Assembly: GCF_013408825.1 (NCBI RefSeq)
Contig: NZ_JACCBZ010000004.1
Coordinates: 62,001-126,000 of the forward strand
Source of the DNA: Mucilaginibacter tundrae
GTDB lineage: Bacteria > Bacteroidota > Bacteroidia > Sphingobacteriales > Sphingobacteriaceae
Direction: 5' to 3'
DNA: 64,000 bases
The translations under genes and the position numbers were made by a program. The notes below the pieces were generated by a model, which saw only the letters and a list, made by a program, of their open reading frames with translations, did no database searches and was not told the DNA's origin. The first letter of the stretch is position 1. The number at the start of each line of letters is the position of its first letter. Below are positions 56,273-63,972 of this stretch, piece by piece.

Positions 56273-56280
56273 TACATTTG
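56273..56280 (+). promoter_or_regulatory. Promoter -7 element of the peroxiredoxin gene
   Basis: TACATTTG (TAnnTTTG), with TTTAG about 20 bp upstream as a -33-like box. The leader is about 57 nt. Confidence 0.5.
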
Positions 56281-56340
56281 CTCTAATAAAAGCTGGTTGT
56301 AACCGGTTAATAATTATCTATCAACATAAAATAATATATC

Positions 56341-56976
56341 ATGAGTTTACGATTGGGTGATGATGCACCAAACTTTAAAGCAAAAACGTCATTAGGAGAT
56401 ATTGACTTTTACGAATATTTAGGCGATAGCTGGGGCGTATTATTTTCGCATCCTGCGGATTACACACCGGTTTGTACTACAGAGTTAGGCAAAACAGCTT
56501 CATTAAAAGATGAATTCGCTAAACGAAATGTTAAAGTGATCGCATTAAGTGTTGACTCAGTAGAATCACACAAAAAATGGATCAATGATATAAACGAAAC
56601 ACAGGATGTTGAAGTAACTTTCCCGATCATCGCTGATGAAAACCGTGAAATTGCTGAGGCTTATGATATGATCCATCCCAATGCTTCTGTTAATGCTACA
56701 GTACGGTCATTGTTTATTATTGGCCCTGATAAGAAGATCAAGTTAATTATTACCTACCCTGCATCTACCGGCAGAAACTTCCAGGAAATATTACGTGTGA
56801 TTGATTCGCTTCAATTAACCGCTTATCATAGCGTAGCTACACCCGCAGACTGGAAAGACGGTGAGCAAGTTGTAGTATTACCATCAATAAAAACAGAAGA
56901 TATCCCGGCTAAATTCCCTAAAGGATTTACCGAGATTAAACCATATTTAAGGTTGACCCCACAGCCAAATAAATAA
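56341..56976 (+). CDS. 1-Cys peroxiredoxin (Prx6-like)
   Basis: 211 residues. The peroxidatic site is SHPADYTPVCTTELGKTA (PxxxTxxC, Cys about 47), with the conserved Arg in NATVRSLFIIGP (about 123). There is no other cysteine in a resolving position, and the C-terminal extension (about 165-211) is that of the Prx6 class. It reduces hydroperoxides. A hairpin terminator follows, so expression is independent of the DUF4395 gene. Confidence 0.92.
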   Translation: MSLRLGDDAPNFKAKTSLGDIDFYEYLGDSWGVLFSHPADYTPVCTTELGKTASLKDEFAKRNVKVIALSVDSVESHKKWINDINETQDVEVTFPIIADENREIAEAYDMIHPNASVNATVRSLFIIGPDKKIKLIITYPASTGRNFQEILRVIDSLQLTAYHSVATPADWKDGEQVVVLPSIKTEDIPAKFPKGFTEIKPYLRLTPQPNK

Positions 56977-56987
56977 GATATATTTGA

Positions 56988-57020
56988 GGTGTCATGCTTT
57001 GCATGGCACCTTTCTTGTTT
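56988..57020 (+). terminator. Intrinsic terminator after the peroxiredoxin gene
   Basis: Stem GGTGTCATGC / GCATGGCACC (one G-T wobble) with a TTT loop, then TTTCTTGTTT. It overlaps the spurious upstream extension of the DUF4395 frame. Confidence 0.75.
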
Positions 57021-57032
57021 AACAGCGTAATT

Positions 57033-57464
57033 ATGGATTGCCCCGTCGACTTCATCAAAATAAATGAAAACAAAGCACGCCTTACCGCATTTTTTGTTTT
57101 GGTTTTAACGCTTGTTTATCTAAAAACAGGTTTTTGGTTGATCATGGCTTTTCTATTGGTTGATTTTGTGCTTAGGGCTACCAGTCTTGGTAAATATAGC
57201 TTGCTTGGTTTTATCAGCGATGCTGTAATCAAACAGCTCAAAATAAAACCCAAACTTGTTGATCGCGCCCCCAAACGTTTTGCGGCTATGGTGGGGGTGT
57301 TGTTTACTGCCGTTATACTTGTTTCATTTATTCTTCAATTGCATGTTGTAGCTCTTTCTTTGGCTGCTGTGCTCGCCTTCTTTGCTTTTCTCGAATCTTT
57401 TTTTGCGTTTTGTGCCGGATGCTATGCCTATTCTGCTGGCAAATACATTATATCTAAATTTTAA
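57033..57464 (+). CDS. DUF4395 membrane protein with cysteine motifs
   Basis: 143 residues from ATG 57033, chosen because the upstream extension runs through a terminator. Start MDCPVDFIKINENKARLTAFF. There are three or four hydrophobic segments, and near the end FFAFCAGCYAYS has a CxxC. The N-terminal Cys and the C-terminal CxxC make a redox or sulfur-transfer role plausible. DUF4395 proteins are often near thioredoxin or rhodanese genes (recalled). Function not established. Confidence 0.8.
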   Translation: MDCPVDFIKINENKARLTAFFVLVLTLVYLKTGFWLIMAFLLVDFVLRATSLGKYSLLGFISDAVIKQLKIKPKLVDRAPKRFAAMVGVLFTAVILVSFILQLHVVALSLAAVLAFFAFLESFFAFCAGCYAYSAGKYIISKF

Positions 57465-57529
57465 TTGCCTGTAAAATAGGTATATACGAATTATTGTAAA
57501 ATAATCTACTAAATTAATAGACTTTATAT

Positions 57530-57537
57530 TATATTTG
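57530..57537 (+). promoter_or_regulatory. Promoter -7 element for the leader-peptide/redoxin transcript
   Basis: TATATTTG, a perfect TAnnTTTG, 22 bp before the first leader peptide ATG. No -33 motif is evident. Confidence 0.55.
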
Positions 57538-57559
57538 TTTCATCAATAAGATATAATAA

Positions 57560-57652
57560 ATGTCACATAGCAAAAACATCATTAGCTCCCGCTATTTTTT
57601 AAGCCTGCAAGGGTTTGAAAAAGGTATGATGTATATGTGCTGTTGTTGTTAA
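57560..57652 (+). CDS. Putative leader peptide 1, ending in four cysteines
   Basis: 30 codons, ATG 57560 to TAA 57650-57652. The last eight residues are MMYMCCCC, directly before the stop. It sits just after a perfect -7 box and 209 bp before the redoxin-like gene. The layout (short peptide, run of one amino acid at its end, downstream gene) is that of ribosome-sensing attenuators; stalling at the Cys codons would report cysteinyl-tRNA supply. No antiterminator hairpin could be firmly identified between it and leader 2. Confidence 0.6.
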   Translation: MSHSKNIISSRYFLSLQGFEKGMMYMCCCC

Positions 57653-57723
57653 ACCGCATCGGTTTTCTCACAACAATTTTCAATAAACAATTTTCTTACC
57701 TCATAGTTATAATAACAAATTTC

Positions 57724-57804
57724 ATGCACTATTCCCGGTATACACCAATCATTAAATACTTGAAATATTACCGGGGAAGCTATGGACTCTACCGTTGTTG
57801 CTAA
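57724..57804 (+). CDS. Putative leader peptide 2, ending in two cysteines
   Basis: 26 codons, ATG 57724 to TAA 57802-57804. It is Tyr- and Lys-rich and ends LYRCC before the stop. A hairpin CCCGGTA (57734-57740) / TACCGGG (57769-57775) lies within it. It ends 56 bp before the redoxin-like ATG. Having two Cys-terminated mini-ORFs in tandem before one gene is unlikely by chance. Confidence 0.5.
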   Translation: MHYSRYTPIIKYLKYYRGSYGLYRCC

Positions 57805-57860
57805 CATGCTTAACCCAAACCGCTATCAATGAACAAGCAGTAAATTCAAATCTTAAAAAC

Positions 57861-58502
57861 ATGTTAACAGCAACAAATAAATATCCATTCTTTGACCTTT
57901 CAGAAATAATCCCTGATCCCGATTATACCATTAAATCATACAAACCACTTACGCCAGTTAAGTACGGCAATTATGTGCCCGATTTTATATTGAATCCGCA
58001 AGGCAGTAACTGGCAACAATTTTACAATGGTTCAGAAACCCGTGGCCCAATACTGTTAAGGCATTTGTTGGATAGGCCTTTGGTAATTACTTTTTATTCG
58101 CGCCATTGGAAAAATTTGGGCATCGACCATCTAAAACAATTGAATACCATTCAGCATGAAATTAAGGCTAATGGTGGCAATCTGTTAATAATTGCCGATG
58201 AACGGGATGAAGACCTGCAAAATAAAGCCTGGGAGCATAACCTGTCGTTGAATTTTTATTATGATACCGAGAATGAAATAGCTAAAAAGTTTAGAGTATA
58301 TTCAGATGAAAACCCGGCATGGAACCGTTTCTCGGGTGTTGATGAAAATGTGTCATTATTAGCTACCTATGTTATCGATCCATCAAGGCAAGTAATTTAC
58401 GATCATCTTAACCTGAATTTTAACGAGGCGTTTCCGGCAAGGGAGATCATCTCACATGTATATGTAACCGCACTAATTAATAATCAAAGAAAATCAGCAT
58501 AA
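57861..58502 (+). CDS. Redoxin-fold (AhpC/TSA-like) protein with no cysteine or internal methionine
   Basis: 213 residues from ATG 57861. The thioredoxin-like fold is seen as VPDFILNPQG, PLVITFYSRHWKNLGIDHLKQL (about 75-96) and VSLLATYVIDPSRQVIY. At the position where peroxiredoxins carry WCPxC the sequence reads WKNLG, so no catalytic thiol remains. The whole protein has no Cys and only the initiator Met, so it is sulfur-free. It may be a sulfur-sparing homologue. The in-frame TTG at 57795 would overlap leader 2 and add a Cys; it is rejected. Confidence 0.75.
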   Translation: MLTATNKYPFFDLSEIIPDPDYTIKSYKPLTPVKYGNYVPDFILNPQGSNWQQFYNGSETRGPILLRHLLDRPLVITFYSRHWKNLGIDHLKQLNTIQHEIKANGGNLLIIADERDEDLQNKAWEHNLSLNFYYDTENEIAKKFRVYSDENPAWNRFSGVDENVSLLATYVIDPSRQVIYDHLNLNFNEAFPAREIISHVYVTALINNQRKSA

Positions 58503-58528
58503 TTAGCACGTTTAAATTAGTTTGGGAA

Positions 58529-58559
58529 TGTCTTTGGCTAAAGCTAAAGGCATTTTTTT
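58529..58559 (+). terminator. Intrinsic terminator after the sulfur-free redoxin gene
   Basis: Stem TGTCTTTGGCT / AGCTAAAGGCA with a 2-nt loop, then TTTTTTT. Confidence 0.85.
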
Positions 58560-58590
58560 GTTTATGCGAAATTTTAATTTGTATATTAGC

Positions 58591-58645
58591 GGTAGGAAAT
58601 GGTGTCTTCCTTTTAAAAACCGCGTTTGCTGATGGCGCCTGCAAA
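58591..58645 (+). promoter_or_regulatory. Fluoride riboswitch (crcB motif)
   Basis: Hairpin GGAA-ATGGTGTC-TTCC (58595-58610) is followed by the A-rich linker, then CCGC-GTTT-GCTG and ATGGCGCCTGC (58630-58642). The loop GGTGTC pairs fully with GGCGCC (G-U allowed), the pseudoknot of this class. The CCGC/GCTG stem keeps the mismatch seen in known members. It lies directly upstream of the CLC transporter gene. A later hairpin 58651-58669 has no T-run, so control may not be by termination. Confidence 0.85.
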
Positions 58646-58680
58646 TCAATCCTAAAGTGAGAACTTAGGCTATAATACTA

Positions 58681-60132
58681 TTGCAGGTGAAAAAAATAGA
58701 AGCAATCAACATAAACACATCACGGTATCCTCATCAATTGAAAAAGTTTATCTTTTCTTCAGAACATGTAAGCATTTTAAAATACACGCTACGCTGGACG
58801 CTATTAATCGTTCCTGTTGCCATAGCCATTGGAAGCATGGTAGCCTTGTTTTTATGGTTGCTGAGCTGGGCAATTCATTTCCGTTTCGCGCACACCTGGT
58901 TGCTATTTTTATTGCCTTTAGCCGGTGTATTGATTCATTTTATATACCAATGGGCAGGCAAATCATCCGAAAAAGGCAATAACCTTATTATTGACGAAAT
59001 ACATGAACCCGGTGCTGGCGTACCACCACGTATGGGGCCAATCATATTAATTAACACTGTAATTACGCATTTGTTCGGCGGTTCTGCAGGCCGGGAGGGT
59101 ACAGCGGTACAAATAGGTGGAAGTATTGCCGCGCTATTCGGCAACTGGTTCAAATTAACTGGTGATGATTTGCGTATGTTGCTTACGGCGGGGATAGCAG
59201 CAGGTTTTGGAGCGGTATTCGGCACGCCGTTAACAGGAGCGGTATTCGCACTGGAAGTACTTACCATTGGCCGTATAAAATATGACGCATTATTGCCTGC
59301 GCTAATTGCCAGTATTGTTGCTGATATTACTGTTGGCGCATGGCATATTCATCATACTGCTTACCACATTGATATAATTGCTAAAGCACCATACTTTTTA
59401 TCGAATTATTTGCCGATGGATCTGTTATTGATTGCTAAAGTGATTTTGGCATCAATTGCTTTTGGTTTGGCCAGCTATCTGTTTGCTATTATGGTGCATG
59501 AGATCAAAGCAGGTTTTCTAAAGATTTTCAGTATTAAATGGCTAATCCCCGCTTTTGGTGGGTTGATCATTATTGGGTTAACCTATGCCATAGGGAAACC
59601 TGATTATTTAAGTTTAGGGGTTGATGCGCAATATCCCGGAGCTGTAACCATCCCGTCTTCATTTCACGCCGGTGGGGCCGATACGTGGAGTTGGCTATGG
59701 AAAATCATTTATACGACAATTACCTTAGGTACAGGTTTTAAAGGGGGAGAGGTAACGCCGTTATTCTATATCGGTTCAACATTAGGTAATACCTTGTCGG
59801 GATTGTTGAACGCGCCGGTAAGTTTGTTTGCAGCTTTGGGTTTCATAGCGGTATTCGCTGGCGCCACAAACACGCCATTAGCTTGTACTTTTATGGGGGT
59901 AGAATTATTTGGCGGCGAATATGCTTTGCTGTTTGCTATCGCTTGCTTTACAGCTTATTTTTTTAGCGGTAATTCAGGTATATATTCGTCGCAAACTATC
60001 GCGGTACCTAAAATATTAGATAGCTATTTCTCGGGCGAAAACAGTTTGGGAGAAGCTAATAAACGCCGGGGCTATATCCATCAAAAGCTATATAAATACC
60101 GTATCAAACCATTAAATAAGACTGATAAATAG
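58681..60132 (+). CDS. CLC-type transporter, probably fluoride/H+ antiporter (CLC-F)
   Basis: 483 residues, about 10-12 membrane segments. The helix-F-like motif is GSAGREGTAVQIGG (GREGT, gate Glu present). GTGFKGGEVTPLFYIG is the helix-N-like region. KGNNLIIDEI contains the GNNLI-type sequence that replaces GSGIP in CLC-F proteins (recalled). The start is TTG 58681 or GTG 58687. The upstream fluoride riboswitch strongly supports fluoride export. No sequence comparison could be run. Confidence 0.8.
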   Translation: MQVKKIEAININTSRYPHQLKKFIFSSEHVSILKYTLRWTLLIVPVAIAIGSMVALFLWLLSWAIHFRFAHTWLLFLLPLAGVLIHFIYQWAGKSSEKGNNLIIDEIHEPGAGVPPRMGPIILINTVITHLFGGSAGREGTAVQIGGSIAALFGNWFKLTGDDLRMLLTAGIAAGFGAVFGTPLTGAVFALEVLTIGRIKYDALLPALIASIVADITVGAWHIHHTAYHIDIIAKAPYFLSNYLPMDLLLIAKVILASIAFGLASYLFAIMVHEIKAGFLKIFSIKWLIPAFGGLIIIGLTYAIGKPDYLSLGVDAQYPGAVTIPSSFHAGGADTWSWLWKIIYTTITLGTGFKGGEVTPLFYIGSTLGNTLSGLLNAPVSLFAALGFIAVFAGATNTPLACTFMGVELFGGEYALLFAIACFTAYFFSGNSGIYSSQTIAVPKILDSYFSGENSLGEANKRRGYIHQKLYKYRIKPLNKTDK

Positions 60133-60138
60133 GTTAAA

Positions 60139-62268
60139 TTAATAACAAGTTGTTTTGATAAGATCAGCGGCTTCTTTTGATCCTAATTGCAATGCTTTAG
60201 TTAAATCTTCGCAAGCACCATCCCTGTCTGCCATGGCAATTCTTAGTTTTGCACGTGTTAAATAAGCTTCGGCACTTTTAGGGTTTAGCGATATAGCCAG
60301 ATTAAGATCATATTGCGCTCCTGAAAAATTACTAAAATATGTTTTCGCGGCGCCACGCTTAATATATGTCAGCTCATTTTTAGGGTTGATCTTGGTTGAA
60401 TACCTGAAATCAGCATTCATAGATGCGGTATCCCGAATCATCGCTTCAGCAAGGCCACGATAAGCATATATTTTAATATCATCTAAATTGGCAAATAATG
60501 CCGAATTATAATCATCCACAGCCCCTGAATAATTTCTTTGCTTCATTTTTATATTGGCACGATAAAAGAACGCATCGTCGTTGTCATGATTTAGCTTTAT
60601 CGCCATATCCAGATCCTTTATCGAACCGGTATAATCCCTCATCAAAGCTTTTGTATTTCCCCGGTTGGCATAAGCGTCAGATGAAGCGGAATCTAACTTA
60701 ATAGCAGTATTATAGTCATTTATCGCGTCAGCATAGTTGCCCAGGTTGCTTTTGGCCACGCCGCGCCAAACATAAATATCCGCGTCTTTCGGTGCTAATG
60801 CAACAGCCGAATTAAATACATTTATTGCATTAACATTTTGCCCGGCAAGTACCATTGCATTTCCAAGCTTAACATGGCCTACAATGCTTTCCGGGTCAAC
60901 TTCAATCATCTTCTTGAAATCGGCAACAGCACCTGCGTAATCATTCAACTTTAACCTAAAATTGCCACGGTTTAGGTAAACATTTTTATTATTAGCATTT
61001 AGTTCCACGGCTTTATCAAAATCCTGCGCTGCACCAATATTGTCGTTTTGCTTGCTTCTCAAATTCCCCCGCGACAGGTATACATATTCGTTTTTAGTAT
61101 GATTTGCAATCACAAAGTTAAAATCAGTCATCGCGCTCGCGGTGTCTTTTAGTTCCACTTCGGCTTTTCCACGTACATATATTGCGCCCAAATTATTCGG
61201 ATCGATACCAAGAGCAGCATTCACATCATCAAGCGCGCCCTTAAAATCACGCACATTTATTTTCGCGTCACCACGGTTTTGCAAGGCATCTGTATACTGC
61301 GGATTAAGTTGAATTGCCTGGTCAAAATCGTGTATGGCGCCTTTTGCATCTTCCAAACTTAGTTTTGCTTTACCACGATATAAGAACAAGGTTGCGTTCC
61401 GCGGGTCTTGCGCAATTGCCTTGTCGTAGTAAGCAATAGATTCTTTATACTGGTCGGCATTGCTCATAGCATTAGCCATGTAATAGTATAAATTGGCAGT
61501 GCTGTGGTCAATACTTGCGGCTAAAGTGTAATCATTAACAGCGCCCTTAAAATCTTTTAAGTTTACTTTTGCATTAGCCCTGTAGAATATTGCTTTGGCA
61601 TTCCTTGGGTTCAGCTTCAATGTAAGATTGTAATCCGCTATAGCGCCGTTATAATCCTGGAGATTACCTTTTGAGTTTGCTCTGTAAAACAACAGGTCAG
61701 CGTCGTTTGGTTTTAACCTTGCCGCAATGTTATAGTCGGCAATAGCACCCTTATTGTCGTTTAAATTTGTTTTTGCTATACCACGGTATTCATATAGGTC
61801 GGCATTTTTAGGTTCGAGTTCAATAGCATGGTTAAAGTCCTGTACAGCGCCGCTATAATCACCGGAATTACTTTTGGCATTGGCGCGGTAATGGTACAGA
61901 TCAGCATTATTGGGTTGTAAGGCCAACGCGTTATTGAAATCGGTGATGGCATTACTGTAATCTTTTAGATTAGCATAAGCATTTGCCCGGTAATTACTGG
62001 CGCTAGGGTAGGATGGGTTTAGCGCCAAAGTTTGGGTGAAATCTTTTACTGCATGCTGGTCGTCATGCTGGTTGCTGTAGGCATTAGCGCGATAAAAATA
62101 GGCATTGGCATCTCTAGGGTTTATTTCGATAGCTTTTGTAAAAGCGGCAATTGCTGTCGCATAATCCTTTCTTCCGGCGGCCTGGTTGCCATTTTGAATA
62201 TAGGTATCGGCTGTTTGTGCAAATGCACAGTATGGTAAAAGGAAAATAACGAAAAATATTTTTTTCAT
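60139..62268 (-). CDS. Secreted protein made of about 20 TPR repeats
   Basis: 709 residues from ATG 62268, giving a signal peptide (IFFVIFLLPYCAFAQ). The rest is about 20 tandem 34-residue TPR units with the pattern AYxYRANAK...DYxGAIxDYNxAIxLNPxNA. Little else is present; the C-terminus ends KEAADLIKTTCY. The repeat array makes a right-handed superhelix that binds other proteins. It is periplasmic or outer-membrane associated. No partner gene is adjacent. Confidence 0.9.
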   Translation of the reverse strand: MKKIFFVIFLLPYCAFAQTADTYIQNGNQAAGRKDYATAIAAFTKAIEINPRDANAYFYRANAYSNQHDDQHAVKDFTQTLALNPSYPSASNYRANAYANLKDYSNAITDFNNALALQPNNADLYHYRANAKSNSGDYSGAVQDFNHAIELEPKNADLYEYRGIAKTNLNDNKGAIADYNIAARLKPNDADLLFYRANSKGNLQDYNGAIADYNLTLKLNPRNAKAIFYRANAKVNLKDFKGAVNDYTLAASIDHSTANLYYYMANAMSNADQYKESIAYYDKAIAQDPRNATLFLYRGKAKLSLEDAKGAIHDFDQAIQLNPQYTDALQNRGDAKINVRDFKGALDDVNAALGIDPNNLGAIYVRGKAEVELKDTASAMTDFNFVIANHTKNEYVYLSRGNLRSKQNDNIGAAQDFDKAVELNANNKNVYLNRGNFRLKLNDYAGAVADFKKMIEVDPESIVGHVKLGNAMVLAGQNVNAINVFNSAVALAPKDADIYVWRGVAKSNLGNYADAINDYNTAIKLDSASSDAYANRGNTKALMRDYTGSIKDLDMAIKLNHDNDDAFFYRANIKMKQRNYSGAVDDYNSALFANLDDIKIYAYRGLAEAMIRDTASMNADFRYSTKINPKNELTYIKRGAAKTYFSNFSGAQYDLNLAISLNPKSAEAYLTRAKLRIAMADRDGACEDLTKALQLGSKEAADLIKTTCY

Positions 62269-62381
62269 AAAAATGAGCAACCCTTAACACTGACTTAAGT
62301 TGATTTTTTTCAGCCAATGTGTAATTTACTGCATATACGTAATTGTACAGCAGAGGTTTTGTTTTAACGGATTTTAGACTG

Positions 62382-62603
62382 CTAAGTTTTAAGCGTTTTT
62401 TGTTTGTTCTGCAGCATAATGAGTGCTTTGCCAGCTCGTACTTTGCGGGTGTCCTCTTGCTTTGCAGATCCTACCCAATCGCAATAACCTTGTTTGTATG
62501 ATTTTGAGAGGATTTCAAAAAAAGCGTTTGCTTCAGCGTTGTTATCCAATAATACCTGTAATTCGGTAGGTATACCGTCAATGTGTTCTCCCTTTTTAAG
62601 CAT
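62382..62603 (-). CDS. Short YdeI/OmdA-like protein
   Basis: 73 residues. The sequence ANAFFEILSKSYKQGYCDWVGSAKQEDTRKVRAGKALIML matches the C-terminal helical unit of the YdeI/OmpD-associated family (recalled): a short helix, KQGYCDWV, then the ExTRxxRxxKA helix. It is a single-domain form, smaller than the usual protein. Function unknown. It lies 15 bp downstream of the zinc-finger gene. Confidence 0.7.
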   Translation of the reverse strand: MLKKGEHIDGIPTELQVLLDNNAEANAFFEILSKSYKQGYCDWVGSAKQEDTRKVRAGKALIMLQNKQKTLKT

Positions 62604-62618
62604 ATGATGTTATACAGG

Positions 62619-62891
62619 TTAATATTCAACAAATTGTTCATCCGGATAACACCATAACCAACGTTCGCCTGGTTCTGCCGAAGAGATCACCGGATGGTGA
62701 CTCTCATGGTAATGCTTAGTCATGTGTTTAGATGGTGAATCATCACAACACAAAGTAACCCCGCAAGTTTGGCATACCCGTAAGTGTACCCAGGTGCCAT
62801 TATGTTTTATACACTCCTCACAAACATCATCCTTACTAAGTTTTACACTTTTTATGGCTTTTATGTGAGCGCAAACTGACTGATCTTCCAT
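62619..62891 (-). CDS. UBP-type zinc-finger protein
   Basis: 90 residues. Zinc-finger ligands include CAHI, CEECIKHNGTWVHLRVCQTCG (Cys pairs, with the TWVHLRxC phrase) and CCDDSPSKHMTKHYHESHHPV (Cys/His cluster), ending GERWLWCYPDEQFV. This is the ZnF-UBP fold, which in eukaryotes binds ubiquitin C-termini. Bacterial copies are common and uncharacterised. It precedes the OmdA-like gene by 15 bp. Confidence 0.88.
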   Translation of the reverse strand: MEDQSVCAHIKAIKSVKLSKDDVCEECIKHNGTWVHLRVCQTCGVTLCCDDSPSKHMTKHYHESHHPVISSAEPGERWLWCYPDEQFVEY

Positions 62892-63086
62892 ATTTAAAGA
62901 TAATACAAATTAAATATATATATAAATATCAGCTTTATGATTTGTTATTGAAAGGTACAGTTAAACAGATTTAATCAATGCTAAATATTTTTAATTTCTG
63001 ATTGTTGAATTTCGTTTTTCCTTGCCTGTCTGCCTGTAACTAATTAATATTGTTTACATTACGTCATTCTAAACTTTAGATTAATT

Positions 63087-63902
63087 ATGAAATTAAACCT
63101 TATCCGCATATTTACCTTATTGCTTGTAGTAGTATTTTGTTACTCTGCATGTAAAAAAACAGTAACTAAACCAGTTTCCACCTCACCAATAACTGATGCA
63201 GATGCAGCAAAGCAAATCGCGCTAAGCCTAAATAAATCACTTACCGGCCAATTGGGTGGTGCCAGTATAAATGACGGCGCAAAAGCACCATATAGTATTG
63301 TAGCAGGTAAAAATACGAAAACAGTTAATTCGCTTAATCCATTATGCGGATATGTAATTGACACCGCTTATTCACACTTAGTTTTACCTGGAGATACCAC
63401 CGAATGGCTAAGTGGAAAATTTCATTTTGTATACAATTGCAGTTCAAGCTACGTTAACGGCTATACCGTATATGACAGTTTAAAGGTTGAGAATTATAGT
63501 CCTACTTTTTTGGATGAATACACTAATATTCAAAATTATACTTTTAAAGCTACTGATAGCACCTACCAATCATCTACATTAAATGGTTCAATTGTTACTT
63601 CCAGTTCACATGAAGCTATTACGCCACCTAAAATCCAAAACCAATATACTTTAGTTGAATGCAACTATCAACTAAAAGGCTTATTGATAGTGAACGGATC
63701 AGGTACTACCGATATTACTGCCGGTACAGCAACATTCACTTCTTATGTTGAAGAAGTTAACGGGCCGGTTGGTACGCAGGGATATTTTGCCAATTATGCA
63801 GGGTCAATCCAATATATAGGTAATCATCAGGCAAAATTGATCATCACAGGTGGGAGTACTTATTTAATTAACTTTATTACCGGTTCGGTTACTCAGCAAT
63901 AA
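63087..63902 (+). CDS. Uncharacterised lipoprotein
   Basis: 271 residues. Lipoprotein signal: LLLVVVFCYSAC with Cys about 21, then KKTVTKPVSTSP. There is no known domain; the rest is Ser/Thr-rich beta-structure (GTTDITAGTATFTSYVEE, GSIQYIGNHQAKLIITGG). It is probably a surface or outer-membrane lipoprotein. Monocistronic, with a terminator downstream. Confidence 0.75.
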   Translation: MKLNLIRIFTLLLVVVFCYSACKKTVTKPVSTSPITDADAAKQIALSLNKSLTGQLGGASINDGAKAPYSIVAGKNTKTVNSLNPLCGYVIDTAYSHLVLPGDTTEWLSGKFHFVYNCSSSYVNGYTVYDSLKVENYSPTFLDEYTNIQNYTFKATDSTYQSSTLNGSIVTSSSHEAITPPKIQNQYTLVECNYQLKGLLIVNGSGTTDITAGTATFTSYVEEVNGPVGTQGYFANYAGSIQYIGNHQAKLIITGGSTYLINFITGSVTQQ

Positions 63903-63922
63903 GCCAATAATTACCTTATAAA

Positions 63923-63957
63923 AAAAGCTCTTTTCAGATTCTGGAAAGAGCTTTTTG
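63923..63957. terminator. Bidirectional terminator after the lipoprotein gene
   Basis: Stem AAAAAGCTCTTTTCAG / CTGGAAAGAGCTTTTT with one wobble, A- and T-flanked. It likely also serves a minus-strand gene entering from the right edge. Confidence 0.8.
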
Positions 63958-63972
63958 TTTATGCCGATTTAA

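Noticed and set aside
56994..57032. Upstream extension of the DUF4395 frame
   Set aside because: It is inside the peroxiredoxin terminator hairpin, so translation from there is not credible.
58651..58669. Riboswitch terminator
   Set aside because: The hairpin lacks a T-run, so it was not called a terminator, although it could act at translation.
60139..62268. Possible tandem DNA repeat or CRISPR-like array
   Set aside because: The periodicity is protein-level TPR units of about 102 bp with diverged DNA, and it is one open frame.
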